NCBI RefSeq assembly: GCF_000003195.3
Contig: NC_012872.2
Coordinates: 24,204,066-24,268,065, forward strand
Direction: 5' to 3'
Length of the DNA stretch: 64,000 nt
Origin: Sorghum bicolor
Lineage: Eukaryota > Streptophyta > Magnoliopsida > Poales > Poaceae
Each line of letters begins with the position of its first letter. Position 1 is the first letter of the stretch. Below are positions 1-10,476 of the stretch, piece by piece. The position numbers were made by a program, and so were the translations under genes. The notes below the pieces were generated by a model that ran no database searches, was not told the DNA's origin, and saw only the letters and a list, made by a program, of their open reading frames with translations.

Positions 1-491
1 CCCCAATTGGAATGTCTCCATACCAATTGGTGTACGGGAAGACTTGCCATCTACCTGTTGAACTAGAGTTCAAAGCACACTGGGCCATAAAGAGATGGAA
101 TATGGACCTGGATGTTGCTGGAGATTATAGAAGAATGCAACTATCAGAATTGGAAGAATGGCGAGAGAAGGCATATCACAATTCAAAAATCTACAAAGAA
201 ACAGTCAAAAGGTGGCATGACAAGAGAATCAAGAAGAAGGAGTTCACACCCAGAGATAAGGTATTACTTTTTAATTCTAGGGTGAAGCTTTTCGGGCATG
301 GAAAACTCCGGAGCAAATGGGAAGGACCATTCAAGGTAATCAATTCATCATCCCACGGAGCTATCACACTTCAAAATAGCGAAGGTAAGTTATTCAAGGT
401 AAATGGTCAACGTCTTAAATTATTTTTAGAGCCTAATGAGGAATTTGAAGAAATAGACGTAGTCCATTTTTACCTTCCCATGGAGAAATAG
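1..491 (+). CDS. AT1: C-terminal end of Athila-type Ty3/gypsy integrase (partial)
   Basis: This is the end of the polyprotein of element AT1 and enters from outside the window, so the first Met (position 12) is internal and not a start. The frame is open from base 3 to the TAG at 489-491. The motif [18 protein letters not shown] near the start is typical of the late integrase core of plant Athila elements. The basic segment around residues 65-80 ([13 protein letters not shown]) and the block [12 protein letters not shown] correspond to the C-terminal GPY/F-like nucleic-acid-binding region. The integrase inserts retrotransposon cDNA into nuclear DNA. No break is seen in this stretch. The same segment, broken, recurs in AT5 on the opposite strand at 57850-58155. 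Confidence 0.9.
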   Translation, partial: PIGMSPYQLVYGKTCHLPVELEFKAHWAIKRWNMDLDVAGDYRRMQLSELEEWREKAYHNSKIYKETVKRWHDKRIKKKEFTPRDKVLLFNSRVKLFGHGKLRSKWEGPFKVINSSSHGAITLQNSEGKLFKVNGQRLKLFLEPNEEFEEIDVVHFYLPMEK

Positions 492-874
492 AGCCCGACA
501 CTTTTGGTCTGATGGTTTTGGGTCATATATATATTTTTCTAAATAATTTCGCATCTAGAAACACGCTCGGAGAAGTGAGCCCACATAGGGGCCAGAGAGA
601 GGGCGGGCGCCCAGCCCCTGTTCCCCCTCGGTCTCGACTTTCTCTGTTATGGAAAATGCACTTAGGGTGATCCGAATAATCCCTCGGATGGAAAGTTTTG
701 CACGCACATCGACGGGAGCAACCCGAACAACCCATAGAGGCACCCTTTTGACCCCTATATAAACAGACCCCTGACCTCAGTTTTCGAACACCAAGCCACC
801 GAGCTTTCTCTCCTTCAATTAGAGCTTGATTAGCTCTCCATCAATTAAAATTTTATTAGTTCCTTGCTACTCCA
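492..874 (+). promoter_or_regulatory. AT1 spacer with an internal promoter for the extra ORF
   Basis: The 383 bp between pol and the extra ORF hold a GC box GGGCGGGCGCCC (601-612) and a strong TATA box TATATAAA (756-763) in the context CCCCTATATAAACAGACCCC. The ORF start lies 112 bp after the TATA box, leaving room for a leader of roughly 80 nt. The same pairing (GGGCGCCC-type palindrome, then TATATAAG, then a CCCCTGG-like run) marks the U3 promoters of the Athila LTRs in this window. I infer an internal, LTR-like promoter; transcription has not been shown. Confidence 0.6.
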
Positions 875-1504
875 ATGGCCGAGAAGTACCACGATGATTG
901 GGAAGTCGTCCCCTTCAACCTCAACATAGAACCTATGGAAGACCCCGATGCCCGTGCTCTCGTCCCGGCCAACACAGAGCGTCAGCTAGAAGCCATGCCA
1001 TTACACCAACGCAGCTCCGCCCAATCTTACCATGCTCAACCAGTTCTCACCGCACCACCACAACCCCTACTCCTTAAAGGATCATCATCCAAAATGAAGA
1101 CCACTATCAAGGTGCCAATCGGCACAAGGATCCTTCCACCTAGACCCAATGAGAGGGTCGTTGGAGTCAAGACCAACCGAAGCGGCGAGATCAACAGCGT
1201 ACGCTACACTACGGAGGAGGAAAGGCCTTACTTTGAAGGGATTAGAGCAGCCAAAGTCCGTTTCGTCCCTCCAAAGGCAGCCCCGAAGCACTCTCTCAGT
1301 GCTTTTGAGACACCTCCCAAGCGTCGCAAGACTATAATGGATATTGATGAGGAAGTTCGCAGGCTAGATAGAGTTATCATAGACCTCCAGTCCTCGATTA
1401 ATTCCCTTACTAGGCAGCTCTCTAACCACAACACTATTATACTAGGCCTTAGGCAGGATCTTGCCAGTGCCAACAAGAAGATCAAGGAATTAGAGCGCCG
1501 TTAA
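875..1504 (+). CDS. AT1: extra sense ORF after pol, 209 aa, coiled coil, function unknown
   Basis: This intact ORF lies downstream of pol where some plant Athila elements carry env-like or other extra ORFs. I recognise no catalytic family. Residues 1-145 are Pro-rich and look disordered. A basic cluster PPKRRKT at about residues 147-153 resembles a nuclear localisation signal. Residues 155-208 form a clear heptad pattern (coiled coil) ending KELERR. There is no signal peptide or membrane segment, which argues against an envelope protein. ATG 875 is the first ATG after the TATA box at 756. An AATAAA follows at 1638. A truncated, nonsense-mutated copy lies in AT5 (47358-47554, minus). A nuclear, self-associating accessory protein is inference. 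Confidence 0.7.
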   Translation: MAEKYHDDWEVVPFNLNIEPMEDPDARALVPANTERQLEAMPLHQRSSAQSYHAQPVLTAPPQPLLLKGSSSKMKTTIKVPIGTRILPPRPNERVVGVKTNRSGEINSVRYTTEEERPYFEGIRAAKVRFVPPKAAPKHSLSAFETPPKRRKTIMDIDEEVRRLDRVIIDLQSSINSLTRQLSNHNTIILGLRQDLASANKKIKELERR

Positions 1505-2801
1505 GTTATCTAGATTAGACCTTGAGGCAATGCATCTTAATTATTTATCTTTAAATTCAGTTTAAGTTTGCTATTATCATCAGTTTACTATTATTATCAG
1601 TTTGCTATCAGTCTTTTGTACTAAATGCCTCAAGATCAATAAAGAGTATTATTATTACTATGTCTTGTGTGTCTCTACTTTATTTTTGTGCAAGAAAGTA
1701 GAAAACAAGTATGGGGGAGATCCCTCGACATGCTAAACACACTCCGACTACACCACTCCTCAATTCAGGTACACACTTTGCACACTTTACTTTGCACATA
1801 CATTTATTCTGGATTATGCAGATTACTGTTTCCGACATGATAAAATAAAAGGATTAAAATATTTCTAATCATGATTAATCTCAATCTGTGATATTTCCTA
1901 AAAACTTGCAATTATTATAAAATCATTTTAAAACCCTGTGTTACTTAAGTCAATTGGAATATGTGATGATAGAGTATGAGTTTCTTATTCTTGATATCAT
2001 TGTTGCTTGGAGAATTTATTTCAAAATATTCAAATTTCTAGCTACCATCCTCAGTGTTTTATATGCTTGATAAAACTGAAAATATTAATTATGATTATAA
2101 AAGCTATCTGCTCTGTATTGAGTTTGTTCAAAATGAGTTAGACCCTTGTTGAGAGATTTATCATGCTCCTAAGATCAAGACATTATTTCAGTAAGATTCA
2201 CTCTTCCGAAGTATTATTGCATTAGAGGCATGGGCTATGCAAAAATAGAAATATTTCGAGGAAATAAAAAGGAGCAAATGCTCGACAACCTCGCAGAAAA
2301 ATGAACAAGTGTCCGGCAGTAGAATTAGGGGTACCTCAGTATCCACTAAAAAAATGATAGCCCATGGTCCCTCTAATAAGCAATATGCCAGCAAGAGTTG
2401 ACAAAGTTTTTAATTTCCAAAGTCTTTGATCTAAGAGTATGACATTTCCCTCCTCGGATCCCGTTTTGATCAGGCAATAAATGCAAAGTAAGTATGCTTG
2501 AGAATTTTTGCAAAATAAAACAGCCTCGGTGAGATATATATAAAAGATAATGAGTGATCTGAGAGAACCTATGAGGATAAAAAGGTATGCTAACTTTCTT
2601 TCAAAAATATACAAAAGCTCCAAGTGGCAGGATTGAGAAGAAAGGATCTTTACTCTTAACCATATACATCCCTGACTATGGTACACAGTGAATTTTTAAC
2701 ACCCTGCAATTATAAAGAGAATGCTTAAAATGTTTACCCCAGATATTTTTCTTAACCATCCTTTTCTCGAGGACGAGTAAAAGCCTAAGTATGGGGGTAT
2801 T
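1505..2801 (+). other. AT1 noncoding 3' region with poly(A) signal and polypurine tract
   Basis: About 1.3 kb of AT-rich DNA without a credible ORF. AATAAA at 1638-1643, about 135 bp after the extra ORF, is a plausible poly(A) signal for that gene. The last bases before the LTR, CCTAAGTATGGGGGTATT (2784-2801), form the polypurine tract that primes plus-strand synthesis. AT5 has nearly the same tract on the other strand next to its LTR (46008-46024). Confidence 0.7.
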
Positions 2802-3667
2802 TGTTGACGGTTCTTAAGTATCAATTTTAATTATCAAATAAACAAGAGAAAGGACCAATATGCAACCATCACCTAGAATTAGGGTTTGATCTGACAGAAT
2901 TCCACGAGTTTTGTTGTTTATCTGTTTCTGCAGGGGGTTATCAGGAAATAAGGAAGAAAGGCCCACATGTCGGGATTACTTAGAGATATCAACGCATCGC
3001 GTAATTTTTCATCATCTAGAAGACTCCAGAAGCCACGAGACCGAAGCGGAGGCGAAACTGGGCCAGGCCCAGGGCGCCCGCCCTGGTAGCCTGGGCGCCC
3101 GCCCCCCTGTTAGAGCCAAATCAGGACTCTTTCGCTCGGGATATTCCACCGACCTATTGGATCAAGAAAAACGTAGTACCACCTCGCCTATCGACCCAAA
3201 AACGCATAGAAGGGGAGGACTATATAAGCAAGGCCCCCTGGCCCGTGGAGAAGACATGAAGAAATTATCATAGAGACTGAGGGGTGCCCTCGAAGGAAAA
3301 CCTCTTCTCTAATTAATATTTCTTTTTAGGCTTAGCAATCAATGTAAGGTAGAAATAGATCTTCTAGTTTCTACTAGATTGAGAGAGATAGAGTGGAGGT
3401 GCAGATTGGAAGAAGCCCGGCCTGTCGGTATCTACTCCAAGCTTGTACCTGCGGGATCAAGTTCTCCTAACTCGAAGCTTGCTCCTAGGATTCTTCAGTA
3501 ATTCGACTTCTAAATTCTAGTAAGTTCTTGTTTTATTGTTCTTATGGTTTATGAGTTTACTTCAATCTCTTCGCGTAGAGTTTAGAGTTATCATTGCTAG
3601 CGTAAACGTGGTGTTTAGGCTGGGGTACTCATAGATATTCCCTGACTAGCTGGACCGTGGTAGTAGT
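2802..3667 (+). repeat. AT1 3' LTR, first part
   Basis: Starts TGTTGACGG directly after the polypurine tract. It carries two GGGCGCCCGCCC-type palindromes (about 3077-3112) and TATATAAG at 3221-3228. It is interrupted after GTAGT (3663-3667) by AT2 and continues at 11714. Together with the left AT2 LTR it forms a long inverted repeat. Confidence 0.88.
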
Positions 3668-4900
3668 TGTTGATATTTGGTAACGCAATTAGAAAATGAT
3701 CCGCAAGCGCACGGATATCGGTGAGCATTTCACCCGGGAGGTTTTCTAGAGTATCGTATTTATATTTTTACCACTGGGAGAAATGGTGCATCTGACTAAC
3801 CAAATCTATTGCTACTATCCCTTTAGGCTACAAAGAATGTCTCTCGATGTGAGTGATGTATAGAGAAGACTGCAACCGTAGTCTCGTTCTAACCTTGGTA
3901 AGGATGATCTACTGTTCTATTGGGGAGGCTCACGGAATCTAGACAACACAAAGGATGTTCGACCCGCACCTATAAACCTACCCGTCCTGCTAACGAGATG
4001 TGATCTGCAAAGGTAACTCGGAAATGTCACGTTCCTCGCAACTACCACGGTCTAGCTAGTCAGGGGATATCTATGAGTACCCTAGCCTAAACACCACGTT
4101 TACGCTAGCAAGTGATTACTCTAATACTCAACCGGAAGAGGATTAAAGTAAACTCATAAACCAAAGAACAATAAAACAAGAACTTACTAGTATTAGAAGT
4201 CGAATTACTGAAGAATCTTAGAAGCAAGCCTCGGGTTAGGAGACTTGATCCCGTAGGTACAACTCGGAGTAGACACCGACAGGCCGGCCTTCCTCCGATC
4301 CACACCTCCACTCTATCTCTCTCAATCTAGTAGAAACTAGAAGATCTATTTCTACTTTACATTGGTTGCTAAGCCTAAAAAGAAATATTATTTAGAGAAG
4401 AGGTTTTCCTTCGAGGGCACCCTTCAATCTCTATGATAATTTCTTGTCTCCTCCAGGGGCCAGAGGGGGTCTCCTTATATAGTCCTCCCCTTCTATGCGT
4501 TTTTGGGTCGATAGGCGAGGTGGTACTATGTTATTCTGGATCCAATAGGTCGGTGGAATGTCGTGTGCGAAGAGAGTCCGGAACGGAGTCCAGAGGGGGG
4601 CGGGCGCCCAGGTCCTCAGGGCGGGCGCCCTGGGCCTGGCCCCTTTCGGGCTCCGCTTCCTTCCCGTGGCTTCTGGAGTCTTCTAGATGGTAGAAAATTG
4701 TGCGGTGCGTTGATATCTCTATGTAATCCTGACATGTGGGCCTTTCTTCCTTATTTCCTGATAACCCCCTGCAGAAATAGACAAACACCAAAACTCGTGG
4801 AATTCTGTCAGATAAAACCCTAAGTCTAGATGTTGATTTCATTTGGATCCTTTTCTTTGTTTATTTGATAATTAAATTTGATACTTAAGGACCGTCAACA
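3668..4900 (-). repeat. AT2 3' LTR
   Basis: On the minus strand it runs TGTTGACGG (4900) to CAAATATCAACA (3668). The promoter TATATAAG lies at 4474-4481 (minus) with GGGCGCCC palindromes at about 4594-4640 upstream. It is closely similar to the AT1 LTR in the opposite direction. Confidence 0.93.
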
Positions 4901-4915
4901 AACTCCCCCAAGCTT
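4901..4915 (-). promoter_or_regulatory. AT2 polypurine tract
   Basis: On the minus strand AAGCTTGGGGGAGTT abuts the 3' LTR start TGTTGACGG. This is the RNase H-resistant primer for plus-strand DNA synthesis. Confidence 0.88.
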
Positions 4916-7074
4916 ACCTCTAGCTCGTCCCTGAGCAAGGATGAACTCAAGAGTTTCTGCAGTGGTTTCATATCTTAGAAGTACACACGCATTTAAGCAA
5001 GATCTCATCTCTGAGTTAGAATAAACTGTTTAGACTTAAAACTTACTTACTTTACCTACACCATAGGACTTGTAACCGTCACTTCTGTCTTGAGTGGTTA
5101 AAAGATAGAACAGTCTAGCCAAGTGCCATGTCTCTTATTCTTGATCAGCTATAGCTCTGGTGTTTTTTGAAGATTTTCAAATAAAACATAGAAATTCCTT
5201 GTATGATTCTCTCAGGTCTCTCTTTTGTGGTATTTTTGGATCCTTACCAAGGCAGTGATGGTATATGTCTTCTCTCAAAATATGTAGTATTTGTGGTATG
5301 AAGCATAGTGTCATTGTCTTCTCTCTCACCCTACTCTAATAAGGCTTTAATACCTGAAGCTCATAGGTGGGAGATAAAGTATACATACTTACAAGACATT
5401 TATTGCATAGTCAAACTATGGATCCAAAGAAACAAATCAATAAGCCAAATCAAGATGTGCATGTGTGGCGAATGAATGGTGTATGTTGATGACGGTGATA
5501 ACAATGGTGGTGGAAGCCTAATTCTACTTTGCTCTTTGAGGGGATACATACCTTCCTTGCTTTTGAAACTTTATGAGGAGAATGAGATGCTCTTCTTTTT
5601 CTTTTCTTTCGAGGTTCCGAGCACTTGCTCCTTTTTATTTCCTCGTATCTTTTATTTTCTTTTTCTCTTTTTTTTTCAGAGCATTCATCTCTTGAGATAA
5701 TATAGCAAGTGGTAGTAACAAGATAACTTGAGCATTTATTTCACAAGGGGAAACAGAAATATTTTTGGTTATTCTCTCCCGGATTAGGAGTAGAATACTT
5801 TTGGGTGGTTTTGGAGATGGAAATGAGTGGATATATGTGGATGGTACTTCCGGAGTAGAAGTAGCATGTATGAGTGAACGTGCAAGTGAATCTTGATTTA
5901 ACCACATGACAAGCTCCTAAGGGTCTACACAGTTTGACCACACTCAATGCGCATAAGCAGTAAATAGTAAATGTGTGGCTCAAGGTCTAGCAAGCATGTA
6001 TATATGGCTGTGGCAGGAATTTAAACTCTCATCATACAGGAACTCATCATGTGTTATTTTAAAGATTTTTCAAAGATAAAATTCTCCAGAATTCTAGTAT
6101 CTCTAGGAACAGATAAACATCAGCTCAACCTTCCTATATCATATCCGTTAACGACTTAGACTTTAGATCAAGTACTCTTCCCACAAGTTTAGGTTTAGAG
6201 CAAGCTTTAGATTATAACAGTTATGCCTAAACTTGAGAGAGATTTCAATTTTAAGAACTAGTCATGGCAGAGCAACTATTCATCATTTCCATGAGAGAGC
6301 TTATCATGAGGGTTCATAGCAAATTTTATTTATTTATTTATTTAGCAAACTAAGCAAAGATATATATAAAAGCACAAAATCTTTATTTGGGTTTTTCATA
6401 GTTTATGTATTTTAATATTCTAACAAAATATAAGTATAAAGATAGGTAGAAATACTTAGCGAGATAAATGGGGGTGCTCTCCCCCAAGCTGGATTTTGAC
6501 GTAATTTCTCTTGATGTAGCTAGCAGGTGGCAGAGGTGTGTTTGAAAGTCAGCAGTATTTTGACAGCGATTAGAATGTCCTCCGTCTGCTAGTCTTCTTG
6601 ATTCTTAAATTCTGTGGAGCTCAAATAGACAACAAAGCTTGTGGAACTGATTAAGTGTTAGCATAAATATCTAGCCTTTATCATGTTGAGACTCCTTAAT
6701 AAATATTACTCCCTGTTTTTATATTTTTGTTTTTATAAAGCAGAAAAATATTTATTTTATTTTTATGCCACCACAGTGAATGTACTTATGGGTTTTATGC
6801 CACTCGTCTACTCACATGGGGCTTACAATTTTTTTTCACATTTTTATTTTCTTTCTAGGATGATACGAACATGATTAACTAAGTAAACTATTTGAAATAA
6901 TTAAAAGGGAAAGGATAACTACCAAGTTTACCTCTTGGCAAGGCGTTCGGTGTTTTTAAGTCCTCCGAGCGGGACTATCCATTTTCTTAATCGTCCTGAG
7001 GTTCGTTGGGTGGCGTAGTCGGTACTTCCGGCAGCGCCTCCTCTTCATTTATAACTATCTTCTCTCTCCACACC
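4916..7074 (-). other. AT2 long noncoding 3' internal region
   Basis: About 2.2 kb between the protease stop and the polypurine tract with no credible coding. It is AT-rich and homologous to the regions after the protease in AT4 (35161-36945, 39007-39462) and AT6 (63130-64000). A conserved G-run block, CCAGCTTGGGGGAGAGC, lies on the minus strand at 6470-6492. Confidence 0.75.
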
Positions 7075-8145
7075 TAACTCGGTGCTACGGTCTCCTCAGG
7101 ACAGTTATGTTCAAGTGGTATGTCTTCAGTCCTTATCACTTCTCCTTCGTAGTCTACCCATCCGTCCTTGATGATTTGCCTCCTCTGGTTGCGGTTGCGA
7201 TGTCTTCTTCTTGTCCTGACCTGATTAGAGTCTTCAACTATATAGTTAGGGTCAGTAAAACAGCGGCATACCTTCTCAGAGGAGAAGTGTATGTGGACTT
7301 CTCCAGTTCCAATATAGATGATGGCTTTGATAGTGCTGAGGAACTGTCTTCCAAGGATGGTGGGTGGATCATACTCGTCTTCTCCCATGTCAATGACCTG
7401 AAAATCATCTATAGCTGAATGTATATTTGTTGTAGGGGCATGGTTTCATCCAGGAGCTGATAAGTGACTACGGCCATTATGTTGACGTCAGATCCGGTGT
7501 CGTAGAGTGTCTTCTGAAAAGAGTATCTGTTGATTGTGCACTCAATGCTTAGAACACTAGGGTCGTCCTTCTTGAACTGCAGTGACCATCTTAGCTGACT
7601 CGGTCCACATTTGCTTGTTCCTGTTCCTCTTGTTGGTCCTCTTCCTTGGTTCATGTCGGGGTTGCTCTGAAGTTTGTGTAGTCTTGTTCTTGAAGGAAAG
7701 TCTCCTTCTTCCCCTTGATGTAGAGACTGATCTTGGCAGCATTAGCGTAGATGACAACTCTAGTGTTTAGGAATGGCCTCCCTAAGATGATGGGTGCCCT
7801 CTCCTCAGTACCAGTCTCTATCACCATGAAGTCTGCTAGAGCATACAAGGTACCAACTCGGACGCAGAGGTTCTTCAATATTTCCTTTGGGAAACTGAGT
7901 GTCCGATCTGCAACCCTGGGCATAATGTTGACGCTGGAGCCAAAGTCGCAGAGTGCTTCTGGGAAGTCCACCATGCCGATGGAGATCGGGATGACGGGGC
8001 ATCCTAGATCACCTCTTTGAGTAATTAGGCCTCTGTTGATTCCAACCTTGATGTTGTTGAGGACGGTTGTAGTAATAGTTGTTATTGTTGTTGATGTAGT
8101 TCACGTCCTCAAGCATCTTAGGGCAGTGATTGCCTGAGCGTCCAG
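7075..8145 (-). pseudogene. AT2: gag zinc-knuckle remnant plus tandem aspartic protease domains
   Basis: On the minus strand the segment begins with a degraded zinc knuckle (GRSGNHCPK, near 8110) and an Asn-rich linker. A first retropepsin-like domain follows, with CDFGSSVNIMP at the active site and a late block APIILGRPF. A second domain follows with YDTGSDVNIMA and PPTILGRQF, and a basic tail (RTRRRHRNRNQRR). Each domain has one D-x-G-S motif. Retropepsins act as dimers that process Gag-Pol, so a tandem pair could in principle act as one chain; that is inference. Part of domain 1 between the active site and the strand ADRTLSF is missing, and frame changes separate the domains. The frame stops at 7075 without entering a reverse transcriptase. 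Confidence 0.8.
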
Positions 8146-8149
8146 TATC

Positions 8150-9400
8150 TCCAGTGTGTTTGTGCTCGTAGATCCTAGTTCTTCACTTGGTGGAATCTGG
8201 GAGTTGTAAAACTCCTTCATATTATGCTCGAAGTGTTCCTGCTCATAGAGACAAGGTAGAGATCAAGTGCATGGGCCCTGTTGGTGGAAAACACCAACAG
8301 AACCAAAAGTGTATTTCTCTAACCTTAAGCATAGTGAGCAAGACAAAATTGATGGATCATGAGTGTAGCATTTGTCAGATCAGATGGCTCAACCTAATGG
8401 AAAGATAATCTATCTATATTTATGTTTTGTTTATATCTTCCAAAGATTGCATGTGCAATACTTTAGCTTATATGATTAGGAGTGTGGGGTCACGAAGGTA
8501 GTACTAAGAACAAAGATTAAAGGACTAAACATGTTGAATTAATTGAGTTGGTTAATTTGGAGTTATAAATCATACATGTTTGTCTCTTTATTTATGTGAA
8601 TGCCAGAACCAAGGAGGAGCTTATAAAAGTGTTAGTCAAGTACCTTAAGATGTTACCTTACTTGAAGAGTGATGGTATAGTATCACCTTGTGGAAGCTTT
8701 CCTTTCTTAGCGGTTGTGCATCATGTTTGTGGCACCCTCCATGAATCATCTCTTATGAGCTACGTCTTTCTTGTGCAAATTGTTAAACTTCATGTGTCAC
8801 TTTCTTCATCTCTAATGAGTTTGCATCTCAGGACTTCCCAGGTTGATATTGAAAGTTTTCCTACAGGGGTTAGTCCAACAAAATATACCAATATCTACTC
8901 AAGCAGTTTTTAGTTCAGTAACCAAACTAGAATCCATGTCTAATCAGATTAAGGAAGGCTATTTAACCTAAGCACCACGCTTAATTTAAATGCCATTGGA
9001 AGTGTGACCAGTACTTCCAAACTAACACTTACTAGGATAAACAAAGGTAGCATGATGGCTTTTATAGAGATCTACTCAAGTGGAGATGAAGTAGTGTGAT
9101 TAGTATTTAACAAATTGAGCATGTCTCAAAGGTAAGGACAACTAACATAGCAACATGGCAAAGGATGTTTTATGTAAAGTACTCCCCCAAGCTTGAATTT
9201 TGCAAAATTCAAGATTGGATGAATTTAATTTAATGTTGCATGATGATTGGTTGGGCATACCTTGCGCTTGTCATTCATCCGATCTTCTTGCTCCAATCCT
9301 AGAAAGGTTAGTGGCAAGAATACCCGAAGGAATATTTCTACAATTATCTTTATATGCTCAATACACAAGGCAATGTTGCAAATAATTAGAAGTGCTTGTT
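8150..9400 (-). other. AT2 noncoding block between the unknown ORF and the knuckle remnant
   Basis: About 1.25 kb without a convincing ORF, shared with AT6 (60480-61890). It holds CAAGCTTGGGGGAGTAC (minus, 9179-9195), nearly identical to the true polypurine tract, next to the palindrome GAATTTTGCAAAATTC, and a perfect 9-bp-stem hairpin at 8278-8300. It takes the place of the gag coding sequence present in AT4. Confidence 0.65.
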
Positions 9401-10355
9401 TTAGGACACTAAGCTTGTCCTTGGGGAACCATCAATTAACTCAACGAGATCTACATAGACATATGCATCGACAACCGCCCTTTTAAAGTTTTTATAAATA
9501 GAAAAGAAGAGGGGGTTGGAGATCTCAAATGTGGTAAGGATGGAGAGACAAATTGATTGGAGAGATGTTTTATATGAGCAAGGACTGGGTGAGGTATTTA
9601 TGAAATAACTTCCATGCTCACTGTTGTTTCTCTCATTCTCAAACTCCAAGGATGATTCTTTATGAATGTTTAAAATTCCTCTAGGATTGTCTCTCAAGTT
9701 TGTTTTATCTATCCATTCAATGGTGATAGCACATGGATTTTTAATGCCCTCTAGCCATCGATGTTGCTCTTCTCGATCCTCCTTCTTATGCATGGGATGT
9801 CTAGAAAGATTCATAGGATTATCGGGAGGTTCAAGAGGAAGAGCATAGTAGAAACTATTAAGCTCAAGGATGGGATGGATAGTCGAATCATGGGATTGAA
9901 ATGTTTGGAAATCGGCTATTGAAACTTCCTTTCCTCGTCTGGGAGATGATTCCTTCTCTATTTCTAAGATTTTTCTATGAAGACTAGTACAAGAAGGATG
10001 TCCACAAATGAAGACATACCTTCCTTTACTAATAGATAAAGAAAGAAAGACTCTACCAAAGGTTATATTATTAAGACCAATGTGAAAATATTTTGGAAAA
10101 ACATGGTCTTGTAGGGCTAGGTCTAAACCAGAATTTATAGAAAGATTAACAGATTCCCTAGGTGTAGCTAAAAGTGCATTATCTTCTTAATTAAAAGATA
10201 GGACCTCAGCTATAGAAAAGGGTTGGTTTTGACCTATTGCAATCAACTCCGGACACAGATCATAATTAGGGGCAGGACGTGTTGATTCCCATGGTCTATG
10301 GCTGGTTTCCGAAGGTGCAAAGAATTTAATAATAGGTATGGAATTTGAGTTATCC
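9401..10355 (-). pseudogene. AT2: unrecognised ORF in the gag position (about 318 codons, one stop)
   Basis: The frame opens at ATG 10355 (MDNSNSIP), 96 nt after the primer site, and runs to the TAG/TAA region at 9401 with a single TAA (10187-10189) after codon 55. It shows no resemblance I can see to the Athila gag of AT4, no zinc knuckle and no protease or polymerase motif. It is rich in charged and Ser/Ile residues, has an RWLEGIKNPCAITIEW block in the middle and ends with IYKNFKRAVVDAYVYVDLVEL. AT6 keeps only the last part, including TTFEISNP and IYKNFKRAVVDAYVY, which suggests it was a real coding region in the family. A captured sequence or a strongly diverged gag are both possible. Confidence 0.6.
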
Positions 10356-10450
10356 ATAAAGATAAAAATAAAAAGATAAATGAATAAAAGTATAAAAGTA
10401 TAATACAAGATAATAGCAAGACTCAAAGTTATCTCAGCAAACCGTCTTTC

Positions 10451-10468
10451 TCCCCGGCAACGGCGCCA
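10451..10468 (-). promoter_or_regulatory. AT2 primer binding site (tRNA-Asp)
   Basis: On the minus strand TGGCGCCGTTGCCGGGGA is complementary to the 3' end of plant tRNA-Asp including CCA. It lies 8 bp inside the 5' LTR, as usual for Athila elements. Confidence 0.92.
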
Positions 10469-10476
10469 GAAATGCT

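Noticed and set aside
4433..4842. ORFs in both directions in Athila LTRs (also at 11241-11650, 12666-13013, 58917-59285)
   Set aside because: Repeated in every LTR copy with the palindromes and TATA box inside; regulatory, not coding.
7107..8020. Plus-strand ORFs opposite the AT2 protease
   Set aside because: Mirror frames of the minus-strand protease region; no domain of their own.
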